Assembly (NCBI GenBank): GCA_040954595.2
Contig: CM082576.2
Location: 6,448,001-6,512,000 of the forward strand
Direction: 5' to 3'
Length of the DNA: 64,000 nucleotides
Source: Balanoglossus misakiensis
Lineage: Eukaryota; Hemichordata
Shown: positions 24,193 to 36,374 of the stretch, piece by piece
Position numbering within the stretch: position 1 is the stretch's first letter
How the letters are laid out: each line of letters begins with the position of its first letter
Program-made: the position numbers and the translations under genes
The notes under the pieces: model-generated
The model's input: the letters and a program-made list of their open reading frames with translations, nothing else
What the model was told of the DNA's origin: nothing
The model's database searches: none

Positions 24193-27100
24193 TGTTTTAA
24201 TGTCCTCGCTTAGCGGGCGCTTATTACAATGTAAACACCAGACTAACCTACAATCTGCGTGCAACTTGCACAATGTTGTGAAAGCGATCACTATTTGATT
24301 ATACATGTACACAGATTACATGACACGAGGCATACCTATGCCCCAGGTATAGTTGTGGCTTTGATTTGTCGACCCTTGTCGATCCTGAGCCCGAACCCGG
24401 TCAACTCATATATACTACGTCTGGTCTAGACAATATATTTCATGATACAGTCGTGGACATGGCATATATGACAGTTAAAATCTAGAACACACTCAAGACA
24501 TTGACATAATTGTTAATGCATGGAATGTGTGTCATAGCATATATAACATAATGGGGTATGAAACAGAAATACTGCAACAGACAATCATGATATTGGTTAT
24601 ATATTCCATTATTGATACAGATGATACCCATGCCCCCCGGTTCGGGACCCATCAATATTATTGTCAGAGAGCAACTTTCTTCGCGCAGCCACAAATCATA
24701 ACATTGCCCTCCCTGTCCTGTGTTATTATTTCACTATATTATATTTCATGTCGTGACTTTGATATATATAATTTATCAACTGCCTATGCTGTCCAAGCTA
24801 CGTTCGCTCCGGTGTGCTCTGTTATGCTGTGCTGGACAAGGCTAAAACTAAAACGCGTCTTAAAAATGTGTTCATTTTTATCCAATTCAGATGTCTCGTT
24901 TATGAATTATTTTATGTAATTATTGATAGGGTGGGATGTGATGATTTGCATTGCATCACACACAGGGGGCTCCCGTCGGATACATGTTGCATTTCATCAA
25001 GAGATTATTCCTAATATCCGTCCCGGGGCCACGAAGTGTACTCCCGTAGGACAAACACGCGGTCGTGACCTGAATGCCGTAAACACGACATAAATTGCCT
25101 CTGACGGGGAAAGAAGTGGAAGTATACAGACTACATGAGTGCGAGAGATAGACTCCTTGATTCAATAGATGTCGACCCTATAGAAAGGGACTGATAAACA
25201 GCGGACGCAAAGCAAGGCCTTGAGCAAACTAATTCAATTTCACGGGTGGCGAATAACTGTGGTTAGTTCGTCTCTCGCCGAGGCAGGCATGGTAACTATA
25301 CGTGATTTCACGCCGTTTGATCACAGCAAGAGTTTCTTTCAAATATAATCACCATTTCCATTTTTTTTTATAAATTCATCGTATGAAAATACCATAATGC
25401 CCGTCCCAGAGTTTAGATCAATGTTTGGATGTTGGCATTGACCTTTTGACCTACGCTGCCCATAGAAACTCGCCTTTTCTATATTTAATCACATAATTAA
25501 AATTCATGATTTCGCGATGAGAAAAAATAACATATTATTAAAATGTATGGGATAGTATCGATGTGTTTTGAGAAAGTAAAACGCAATCACGTGACTATCT
25601 AAGATATCTAAGAGAAGCCGCAACGAGAGGTCAGGGCGCCAGGTCAAGGTGTCCATCCCATTTGCGCCAAATTATGCAATTAGTTGGCGATGCAACTGTA
25701 GGGGAACATCTTGGGTTGCATGAGGGCGCCCTGTTGTATACGAACTTGAGATACGAGAATTAATACACGTATGTGTGTCTTCAACGTGAAATTTGATTCT
25801 CGGTATCGCAATTAGTTGAGGGCTGAGCGTCGCCATTCTGACAACAATTCCGGATCTTTTTGTTTCACGTTAAAGATGTTATGTTGTAGTGTTTACAGAA
25901 ATGTGCTGGAGATTGTGATCTCAATTCATGTACAAAGTACGGCGCAATTTGCTGGGGCGCTCGTATGAATAAATGATGCCGTCGGAGGATACCCATCTTA
26001 TTTTCAGACAATGGGCGAGTATAGCAGAGTAACACGAATAACATTCTAAAATTATATATGTATGTACTGAATCCGTCAAAACGTTCACATTTTGTCCCAT
26101 ACTACGGAAATGAAATAATAGGAAGGAAATTGAAGTATTTCATCGTTAAAATATTCTAAAAATGGCAGCTATAAATGGGGCTTTAACAAAATATCTCACG
26201 ACACAATTAGAAGACAGTGTACGCTTTGTCCTTTTCTTACGAAAAGCCTGCAATATGATAATTTGTCGGTAGCTGAGCCTCGATGGATGACTGCTCAATA
26301 AATCAATCAATGAAACGATTTTCCAATCGATCAGTCAGTCAGTCGCCGCCATTTTCTAGTACTTAACAAAAATCCCACAATCAGAAAGATTGACTGAGTG
26401 TTACTAGCTGTCTGTCTGTCTGACAATGCAGTAACTACAGGTTGATGAAAAACGAGACGTTGGCCTACTGCCAACAAATTGATCGACACCATCCGGGGCT
26501 CGTTCTAAGCGTGACCATTTTTCTCCAATCAAAAACAGAGTCAACGCAAACAACTAGCGATGATCATCACCGCTTTCCGAATTGGCCATAAAAACCCAAC
26601 CTACAGAATGCAATTGCTCGCAATTATGGTTAAACATGACAGTGTCTGATACAGGTATTTGTGAAACAGAGCAATACACTGCTCTTATATTACCCACTCT
26701 AATAGCACAGGGACTTGTAGCGTGTCCTGAGAGAATTACGGCATCCTAGCAGGATTAAAGCGGGCAGCCATTAGTCTGTATATCGCCAACTCTTGGTGCC
26801 TTATACTTATCAAGCCAATCGAGCAGGATTTCAGATCAGAATCGACGCTTGACAATTATTGATTCCGCGCTCTGAAATGACAATGTTTTATCCAGTCTCC
26901 GCGGAAGATGTTTGGCCACGGCTATAGTGTGGCATATACATCACTTTTAGATGGATTACTCGTCGACGAGGCAGTGTAATTTGGTTTCAGTACGCGTTCA
27001 AGTACCACGACCTTTTCATGCCGGTGGACTCAAACGCTATCGGGAATGGATCTAATTTGGCCTCTGTATACCTGCGCTTTTTCCACCTATAGTTTTTTAT

Positions 27101-30100
27101 CATTTGTAAGTTAAGATCATGTCATGTCGCTGTACTTTACTCATGAAGAGATAATGTACCTGCTTGCTATATATGAGACGGCAAGTGGACAAATAATTCT
27201 ATTCGTCACCAGACGATAATGTAACATCGTAACATCTGAGGATGAAAACTACAGTGAAACGAAGCAGTGTTAGATTCAAAAGATTCAAAGCGATGTTTTG
27301 AAAGGGCGGTCACATAGAAAAGTCGACCAACTCTACGGAACAAAAATGTGACATTCGAACTGAACACGTGTCGCCGAAACGTCTACATAATTTCAGTAAT
27401 TTAGCGGGAACGAAAAATTACAAACAGGTGATTGGTCAGTTACGTCACGTGCCATTAGATTAGCCGAAGACATCTTGTGACAGTTGTCTGATAAGAATCC
27501 TGACAATTCTGGGGGGGGGGGGTTCTACCAAGAGAGTATCAAACGCGTCAACTTTGACCATTTGATCAAGACAGCAATGAGCAGAGTCGTCACGTTCCAG
27601 ACGATGATAAAATTCGATGGATGTCTTCCACGTATATCGCTGTGTTTATCGAATAAGGCCGACATGAGCGATAGCAGCAAGTGCGGCGATGCCACGCACC
27701 GACAGTAAAAACGACCGCGTTGTCATTCAAACCGGGCAGTATACCAAACGTCTTGAAATAATTTAACGAGGAACGGCCTCAGGGGAAGTCTTCTCACACG
27801 AACGAATCTCACTCAATCTCCGTGCTCTGCTTCTAAAACACTGTTTAAACAAAGTGTGTAGGAAGATGTTTCAGTGTAGAATCACCCTTTAATTGTCGTT
27901 CCAGAAAGATGCTGCAATCAGCAATTATCTCAATTTGGAACGACGAGGGTGATCTACGTCAAGACAACTACTTGATCGTCTGACCTCTCACGGAATCTGT
28001 GTCCGTGATGTCATAAACGCCATGGCAGTAAGAGCCCCCTTTTTGCATGATTTCGTGATGACACTTTAAATCTGTATACATGTATAACTGGTCCTTAACT
28101 GGAGCGCATATGCAGGACTTAGTTTGTACATGATAAATAATAAACACGTGTTCCACGCAAAAATGGCCGCATCTGTAGATATACGCAACATTCTTTGGAC
28201 ATGGTGGATGTACGCAAGGAAATCTTCAGAGGAACGACATGACGTCATCCATGTGAGTGAACTGAATGTTACTCACTGTGATATTATGTCCTCTATTTTC
28301 TTTTTATTGTGGCCTTATTTTAAATGGTGGAAAATTTAAAACGAAGAGAAAATATTAAATTAGTGTTTGCTACAATTGTTGACAATTTGACTAGGAAATT
28401 CCCATCTTGATGAACCCCAATTTGGCAAGAATCTTCGCGTTGCTATTTCCCCTAAGAACTGCTGCAAGGTTTCAAATTGAACAAATGACTACAATTCACG
28501 TTTCCTAGAGGGTGGGACAACGTTACTGCTTAATTGGATTTGTAAGCGTCCTTGAAGTGCGCTAAATCAAAATAGAGAAAAATGCTGTTATTGCTGTGTG
28601 ATGCGATGACAGGAAACCAACATGTTTTTGATACATTCACACCACAGTTCCATGAACCTTTAAGATGCATATACATGCATGATCACGTGGTTAGACTGCG
28701 GGATCCCCCGAGACCACCGTGGCCATCACGGTAACGGCGACAAAATTTCCCTTTTAAAAAAGATTCTGTGAAGGTGACCCAAGGTTTGTCTCTGTTGAAA
28801 GCAATGCTTGAATAAATTATATCATCGTGCATGCTGCATTTCTTAGAATTTCAGAGTTCGACTCTCAAGGTTGAACATTTCAATAGAAATGTCGTAAAGA
28901 TGATTTAAGATGGTAATTGTTTTGAACATATATGTATATGCATAGATATTGGCTAAATTTACGATCATATACTATATCATTTCAACTTTTTCCACAAAAT
29001 TAATTATCGGAGGGAAGTAATTTTCTTAAATTAAATCCCGTCCCATCTCATAAACTCTTAACCCATTCTCTTGATTTTTTCGTGTACCCCTCCATTTCCT
29101 TCCTTCCTCCCCCGCTCTACTACGGTATCTTCATTTATCTCTCGACTGTCAATCATTTCACACTTGGACATGAAATATACATATGACATTGAATACTAAT
29201 ACACCTTGTGTAACGTAGCGTGTCAGTGAAGCCATGTGCCAAAAGCGATCAGCATACCGGAGGTGTTTGACAACAGGCGGCAGTGCGTGGAATTCATTCA
29301 TTGAATGTTTAAGCGAAGCCCTGGCATCAGATCAAATCGTTTTCTCTGAAGTGCGGGGTACATGTACTGCAGCTGCAAGAAATGGGCGGAAAATATTTTC
29401 GAGCCATCACACACACATTTACTTAGTCCCACTTTCAGTCAAACGTACGTCTTGGCTAAGTAATCTTTGGCAGGCTGGGTTTTTACAAAATGTCATCCTG
29501 AAGAGCGTTTGGCTTTCACAAAGTAATGCCTCGGGAAAAGGTCATGGGGGTTATGTTATAAATATGAAAATGCCCAACCAAACATGACTTTCCGATATTT
29601 CCCGACAGGAAATCCACTTTCCCCTGAATGTATGTGTTGAATTAGCCGAATGTGCATGTGCCTCGGTAAACGAATTTCTAAGATCACGACGGAAGAAGTT
29701 TCAGTCAGACATGCCGAGCAGCGCCTTCGATTGACTGATGTAGCACGCAGATAACTTGATTTGTGGCCTTTTTCGCGGATGTTCCGCATTTTGAATGAGA
29801 CTGCCTCTACTTTAAAACACCCACACGTTATGGTCGCTTCATGCTGATCAAAATCATAATTGTGCTCTGTCATCAATACCATGAACAAATTGATATATAT
29901 ATATATATGTGACTTCCAGATTCTTGTAACCCTAAAGATTCTCGTGAACAGCGCGAAATAGAGTTAACGTTATTTAATGTAGAGTAAGATAATACCAGTA
30001 TCAAATGTTTAAATCTCATTTATCGTGTTTAACATCCGACAAGCTTTATTTTGAGGTAACAGAAGATATATGTAAATTTGCACGCATTCAGACTGTTTTA

Positions 30101-33100
30101 AGGAAAGCTTGTATCCTGAGACAAATTTACCTCTTTCCTTGTCTTTTGGATAACCGTTGAAAATTTATAACATGTTTCCCTCTCATCCGTTGGGGTACTT
30201 TCCTGTAATGCCTTTACATTTTTTGTAATAATTAATGAAGTGTATTATAATTTTAAGTGTTCTTCCCGGGTTTCACTAAATCGGGGTTTTGCGTTGATTC
30301 TGTAGAGACTGCCTTGATTTGGTTAATTTTCATTCTTTATCTCGCAATCGGGATTCCGGTAAATGGCGTTATTCTCGCGGAACATCCATCAACGTTGTCA
30401 GTTAGTTGGCATGCCCCTTCTAATTGTTGCCCTTGCCGGAATCCATCGGAGATAAGCAAGTTTTGTTTTTGTTTTTAAAGACTGCCACTGCCATGAGCAC
30501 TTCTGAAGGTTGGCATTTCTCGCGTAATTCGGTAGCAAATGAGACCCAGCAAGCTAATGCTAACCTCTTTAATCGGAAACAACGGACATATGAATTAATT
30601 CAAATTAATCAGGTTTTAGAACCCACAGCGTAACACAGCAACCTTGACATGTACACTGCAGACGTGTGTACAGCACTGTGATTACACAGGCCAGAAGCAC
30701 TTTGAATATTGGAATCAAACTTCTGCGGGAATAACACGAGCGTGGCAAGTAATGTTGTCAGGAATTGCGTCATCCCGAGTTAGGTATTGACTGCTGACAT
30801 CATCATCGTCGTCGTCCTCGTGTTTTTGTACCAACCAACTGGGTGTTCGCCACTGCAGAGTACAATTTAAGTTGATGTCTTCATTATAACGTTAAATGAA
30901 GTGGAAGTTTATCACCTGCGGTCGAGTCTACTATACGCAGACCAATTCAGAACTCCTTTCCAATATACTGAGTCATTTGACACAGCGAATCAAAGTGGAC
31001 ACAGCACCCATGGGTATTGTGACAAACAGCTTGAGAGAAGGAACAGGCTGTCTGAAACTACAAATGCATGACGGTTAAAGTGCTCAAGGATTCCAAATAG
31101 TAATTTCTGTCGTCTTTTATGGCAAGAGACGTGATACGAAGGTCATAGTACGTGATTTTAGGCGGCGGGTTTAAGCTAGGTCGGCCTGTAGGAGCAACGC
31201 GTGCTGATTAGATACAAAGAATAACACGTGTTGGCTCTTGAAACAAATATGTACAGTACCTCGGGTCGTGTACCCATTCCGAAGGACAATATTCTCTCGA
31301 CTCTTCACTCAAACACTGACACCCCCAACCGTGCGACAACGTGATGAGTAGCTCTGTAACTCACATCCCTGCTCGCCACAGAGCTACACCTACCGCCGTT
31401 TCTTCCGAAGAACTTCTACCACTGATCATTTTGCGATGATTGATGTTTTTTTATCGCGCCAACACAGTAATAATTACCCGTTCTGGTGATAGGTGGTTGG
31501 CGCCTCGAAAAGTTTGGGGCGTTGGTGGCGCTTTGAGCATTTATTGGACCAAACAAACAAAATCTGTGTGACTATTCGGTTGAATCTGCCCAGCGAAGTT
31601 CCCCCCATCAGTATTATATAGCCATCGCTTTTCTAAGAGACAGAAACCTGTCAGGAATCAATTTATATCAACCTTCTCTGTGCGCCTGTTCTGATGTGTC
31701 CTTCTTGTCTCATTTCCCGGAAATCAAGAGACAAAATGGAAGTCGATAGTGTGGCACCTGCCACAAAGTGTTGATATTCATTTCTGCGTCGGAGTCGTCT
31801 CCGAGTCCCAAGGCCTTTCTCGTTATTGAATTTCATCGACAATTTGCCAGCCTTTTTTGTTTCCAATTTAACAAGTGAAAATCGATTAGCTCCGGGAGAA
31901 AGCTGATAGTTGTGTGCCAGCCCATGAAGACGCAAAGTCTCTCGATTTCAATTCAATTTTTCTCACCATCAAAAACAATGCTCGAAGCTTTGGGTTTATA
32001 TAAAGGGGTATTTTAAACGATACGGGGTATCGTTTTGGCAAGGGTGGCCTACATAGGCGGAAAGGCCACTTTTCGAAAATCACATGTAAAAGTATACAAT
32101 CACATGACTGTGCGTATTTAAAGCACATGTACCACGGAAAGTTGAGATCTAACTAAATGGATTTTCAGTGGGTGGCCACGCGAAAAAAGAGGCACCAGCA
32201 CATGGTCATTTGAAGACTTGACGCCCTTTGACCATACAGAGCATATGTAAATTAGAGTTGATTGTATTCATTCAGAGAAAGACAGGTATGAGATGAATTT
32301 CATCAATACTGGTGACGGATGCAAATAGGCAACGTTGAAAGGGGGGGATAAAACGAGTAGACATGAAAGGCGATCCATAAATCGTTGAGTCATTAAATTT
32401 ATAATTGATTATTATAGTAAAACAACAACCAGTAAATCAACCATCCTCGCCCTGGCTATATATTACGCTGAAGTATGTGTTTTGGGGGCACTGCGATATT
32501 ACATTCCACCGGGAAACGATGATGTCGATAGCCGGCGACTTCAATTTATCGCCTTTCGGCGGGAAATCATATAGATCACCGAGTCGTTATCTGTTATCTG
32601 ATATAAAGTGATGCTAAAGCCCTTTTAGGTCAACAAAATATAAAACCTAAGGTGTCACGCTGTAACTGTAACCGTTTCATCCACAAATGATGCCTTTCCA
32701 CTAAATATCCCAAGAAGGCACTCCTCGTATATTGGCCAATTTGATCTGATTTGCGCATGGTCGCGTTTCAGAATGTCCAAATGCCCATTTAGTAATCTCG
32801 GGGTACATTTTTTTTACATAAAATATCGTGAGGTAATTACATATACTTTGTTTCATTATTACGTGCGGATAAGTGGTCATCACACCATGGAAACGAATTC
32901 CACACATCGCACACTTGTGCGTGTTTTGTGTGTGCGCGCGCAAAGTATCGGTTTTCCGAGATCGAGGGAGGTGCGGCGAATGTGATATTTCACCGCACCC
33001 TAATCATTTATGATGAGCGAGATATCTTCAGGATGATCTTGGTGTGATTCAAATTCCGTTGGGTAACCTCTGTGTTATCAATACATTGATGTACATTACT

Positions 33101-33414
33101 AACCCGCCCCTTTGCTGCGTTAATACAGCGCGCTGGTCACACACTGATCTTCACGTAGGCACCGCTCTGTTGTCTCCCGGGTCATCTTATGACGACAGGG
33201 AATTGGAGAGATTTATGACATGCCAAGACTCCCACCTCATGCATTACTGATCTCCCCTTTCAGGCTTTTATGGTTTAAAAGAAGCGGAGAACAGATAATA
33301 TTAGAATGCAACACAACGTGCTGATGACACCTTTAAAATTAAACATTCACAACTCAGTCGTGACATTTCTTACCGATGTTCTATGTCCATTAATACTGTG
33401 CTTTTAATGATTCC
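24193..33414. other. Long gene-poor stretch
   Basis: About 9.2 kb with no supported gene. Contents visible by eye are A/T-rich blocks, a poly-G run at about 27511-27520, a (TA)n run near 29894-29907 and scattered short open frames. Several frames of 100-130 codons were inspected and show no recognisable domains. Confidence 0.5.
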
Positions 33415-33654
<240 letters not shown>

Positions 33655-34222
33655 CTGTATGCCACACATCACATAATGAGCAATGCCATATTTTCACTGT
33701 GAATAATCGCATGTCTTCATTGTGACAGTCAATTTTGAATTGATGGATGTCACGCAGTCAGTCCTGACTACTTAACGACATCTCATTTCCGTTGGAAAAG
33801 TGACTTTCGACGCTGGATACCCGGCCAGAGAAGCTGAATATCTCATGAAATATTCACGAATCAATTAAGTGCCAGAGACAACCATCAGATCCCGGGAACG
33901 TTGCTATGGTAACAGTGTCGATGCACTGCCGCCGGCAATGGCAGGGAAGAAACCCTGTGCTTAATTAAAATGTCGCCTGCTGTTTGTCTTTTTTTTTCCT
34001 TTGGATGTAGTAGAATTCTGTATTCTTCGCTGAAAGTCTGTGATCAAGTACCGATTTTTCAGGAAAAAAAAATCACATTTACAGCCTGTTTAGTCGGATG
34101 GCTGGAGGAAAGATCAGCATGTTTTCGTCGCAGGTTTTATGTGGTAGTGAAAACCGGGTAAATTTCACGAAGTTCTGTTTTATGCAAATGAGCATGTTAC
34201 GTAGGAGAAGTTTGCTGTTGTT

Positions 34223-34642
34223 TGTGACCAGGTGTGTTTTCGCTTACTTTCGTAATTTGAATATTTGCGTGACCAGGTGTGGTGCATTCATTATTTTCCC
34301 CCGCACGTTGTGTTGCGGCGTAGCTACTAATTTGGACTTGCCCGTGTGAGCTGTTCTGTTTCTCGCCGGCTTGGAAGCTGTGCCTTATTTCCTGGTACAC
34401 TGGTCTGGAAACCGCGCCCAGAAGCTGTGCTGTATTTCATGCTGTCCTGGTCTGGAAACCGCGCCCAGAAGTCGTGCTACCTCATGGGGAATTCTTCCGA
34501 AAGCCGTGCCGTCTACCGGGGAATTGTGCCAGAACGCTACTCGGACTGAACGTCGCTGTTGGGACTGCCGTGGTGCTGGTCGCGTTCGTCGTGCGCTACG
34601 GAAGCATGGACTTTAGTTTTTCATTTCCCACACCTGGTCACA
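34223..34642. mobile_element. Candidate inverted-repeat-bounded element or LTR-like unit
   Basis: TGTGACCAGGTGTG at 34223-34236 is inverted perfectly as CACACCTGGTCACA at 34629-34642, a 14-bp match with TG...CA ends. The same left motif recurs directly at 34270-34282. The interior is GC-richer than its flanks and contains a 47-bp-period tandem repeat, resembling the internal architecture of the solo LTR at 23.6 kb. I could not find a convincing target-site duplication or TATA box. It could be a divergent LTR, a small DNA element, or an inverted repeat of other origin. Confidence 0.45.
34400..34471. repeat. Tandem repeat, 47-bp period
   Basis: CTGGTCTGGAAACCGCGCCC plus AGAAG occurs at 34400-34424 and again, identically, at 34447-34471, followed in both cases by a GTGCT. 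Weaker related units continue to about 34530. Confidence 0.8.
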
Positions 34643-36374
34643 TTTAAGGTAGTCATTTATTTTACTGTGTTTTTTCCTCAGTGTACAGTCATTTTATATT
34701 TACCAATGTTTAGTTGTAGTAATTCAAAGTTTCCATAAGCAAGGAAATAACGTGTGGTGTGCCTATTGTTGACCGTCTTTGTTGCGTGCTGCGCTGGTTG
34801 GTTCACCAAAGCGAGCCATTCAGTAAGTCTATTTGCTCACTGCCCTGTTTCGGAACTGAACGGCCAGCGTGTCGTAACAGAGCCAAACTTGAGAAAATGG
34901 CGGAAAGAAACCCTGCTTTCCTGTCGGTCGGTCAAATTTGAAGAAAAATGTGTCAGCGTGTTAGATTACGCTCTCCTCTGCGCAAGACTGGACATGTACT
35001 GAATGAAACTTTATTTACAGCATGTATCCGTATCATTCAAATTTATCGTCAAATTACACGCAATGTGGGAAAACAACTTTCGTTCTCTGTTTTCACCGTC
35101 ACCAAGCCTGTTGGGAGAATTTCACTCTCTCTGCAATTCCTGGTGTTGGCTCCACAGCTCGTAAGAGGTCCGTATAACCAATGTTTAAAGTTAGCTGTAA
35201 ATCTCTTGGTGGCGCTGCTAGAAAAGTTCTTCCTATATCCAGATATACCAAATTATCAGTGATCATAAATTACCTGCTTGCAAAAGTCATGTCGTCGCAA
35301 AAATTTGACACAAGAAAAACACCACTTTCATGTATTCATCACGAAATGGGCTAAAAAGATAAACCAGACACGATCTGTTTTAAACTGATTAATATTATAA
35401 AGTCTTTTATTTTCCAATAATGGTGTTATGATGTATAAAAAATCTTAGTACTTTTCACATTAAAAATCACATATATAATGTAAAGCTTAAAAACAATAAA
35501 ATCTGTGACATACATAAACACAAACAAAGATATTGACATGATTGGAGAATTAAGTAACTTATCCGACAGTGGAAGATAAAGTGTACAGATTGAAATCATC
35601 ACAAACAATATAATTACACAACAAATATAATTTTCCTCGTGGTATATAAAATTATGCTGCTTTTCCGGCTGGTTGAATACATAGGTCTGCATGCGTTATT
35701 GAAATTTACTTTGATGCACTGCGGTCAACTTAACCTTTTTATTTGGTGCGGTTTTTTTTTTAATCCGTGTATTATTTTCTGCGCTTTGGTAACCCGTTTG
35801 CCTTCGTCTCCGAGGAATGAGTTGAGTTATAGGTATAGCGGCTTGTATGCGCATGTCTGCTGGTCAGTTCTTTGGCACGTGACGTCACACTACTGAGATT
35901 GTAGCATGCGAATCTGCAGGAGCACTAGTTCCGGTTACAGGAGCACACGATATATTGGCAGTGTTTCGTTGAATTTTTGGTGACGAGCTTCGAATCAGGT
36001 GGGTACGTCGCTATGGTGACAAGCCGATGACCTCGTCTCCTCCGATAGCAATGTCATTTGACACAACGCAAACAAAAATGCTATGAAGCTTGGAGCTAAT
36101 GCTTTGCCTTGCAAGGAGCCATGAACACAAGATATTGCAGAAAAAACCATCTTGCATTGTGTCATTTCAAATTTGTCGTGTATAAAAATCACGTTTCGAT
36201 CCACTCATAATAATTTACAATCGCATTCGCACTGATAGTGTTCAACGTCAATTTTTTGGCGATCGGCAATAATCGTTTCTTTATCCGCTGTTATTGCTTG
36301 AGAATGTCATTTACATTAAGATAAACAATAGGATGCTATGAGTTCACAGTCTGTCGTTAGCTGGCGCTAATCAT
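34643..36374. other. Intergenic 3' flank of the clusterin-like gene
   Basis: No supported gene. The left part (34750-35270) has overlapping short open frames without recognisable motifs. The right part is AT-rich. On the minus strand the first AATAAA motif downstream of the clusterin-like stop is about 630 bp away (35743-35738), so the 3' untranslated region may extend into this stretch. Confidence 0.4.
35877..35889. promoter_or_regulatory. Overlapping E-box and CRE motif
   Basis: CACGTGACGTCAC contains a perfect CACGTG and a perfect TGACGTCA sharing bases. It is a plausible composite bHLH-ZIP/bZIP site in non-coding DNA. There is no adjacent transcription start that I can assign. Confidence 0.4.

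Noticed and set aside
28840-28880. GTTCGACTCTC resembling a tRNA B box
   Set aside because: No matching A box at the right distance and no cloverleaf can be drawn.
34759-34941. Short frame with MAERNPAF-type sequence after the element-like unit, considered as a gag start
   Set aside because: It ends within 15 codons of the candidate ATG and no primer-binding site or further gag sequence follows, so a retrotransposon body is not supported.
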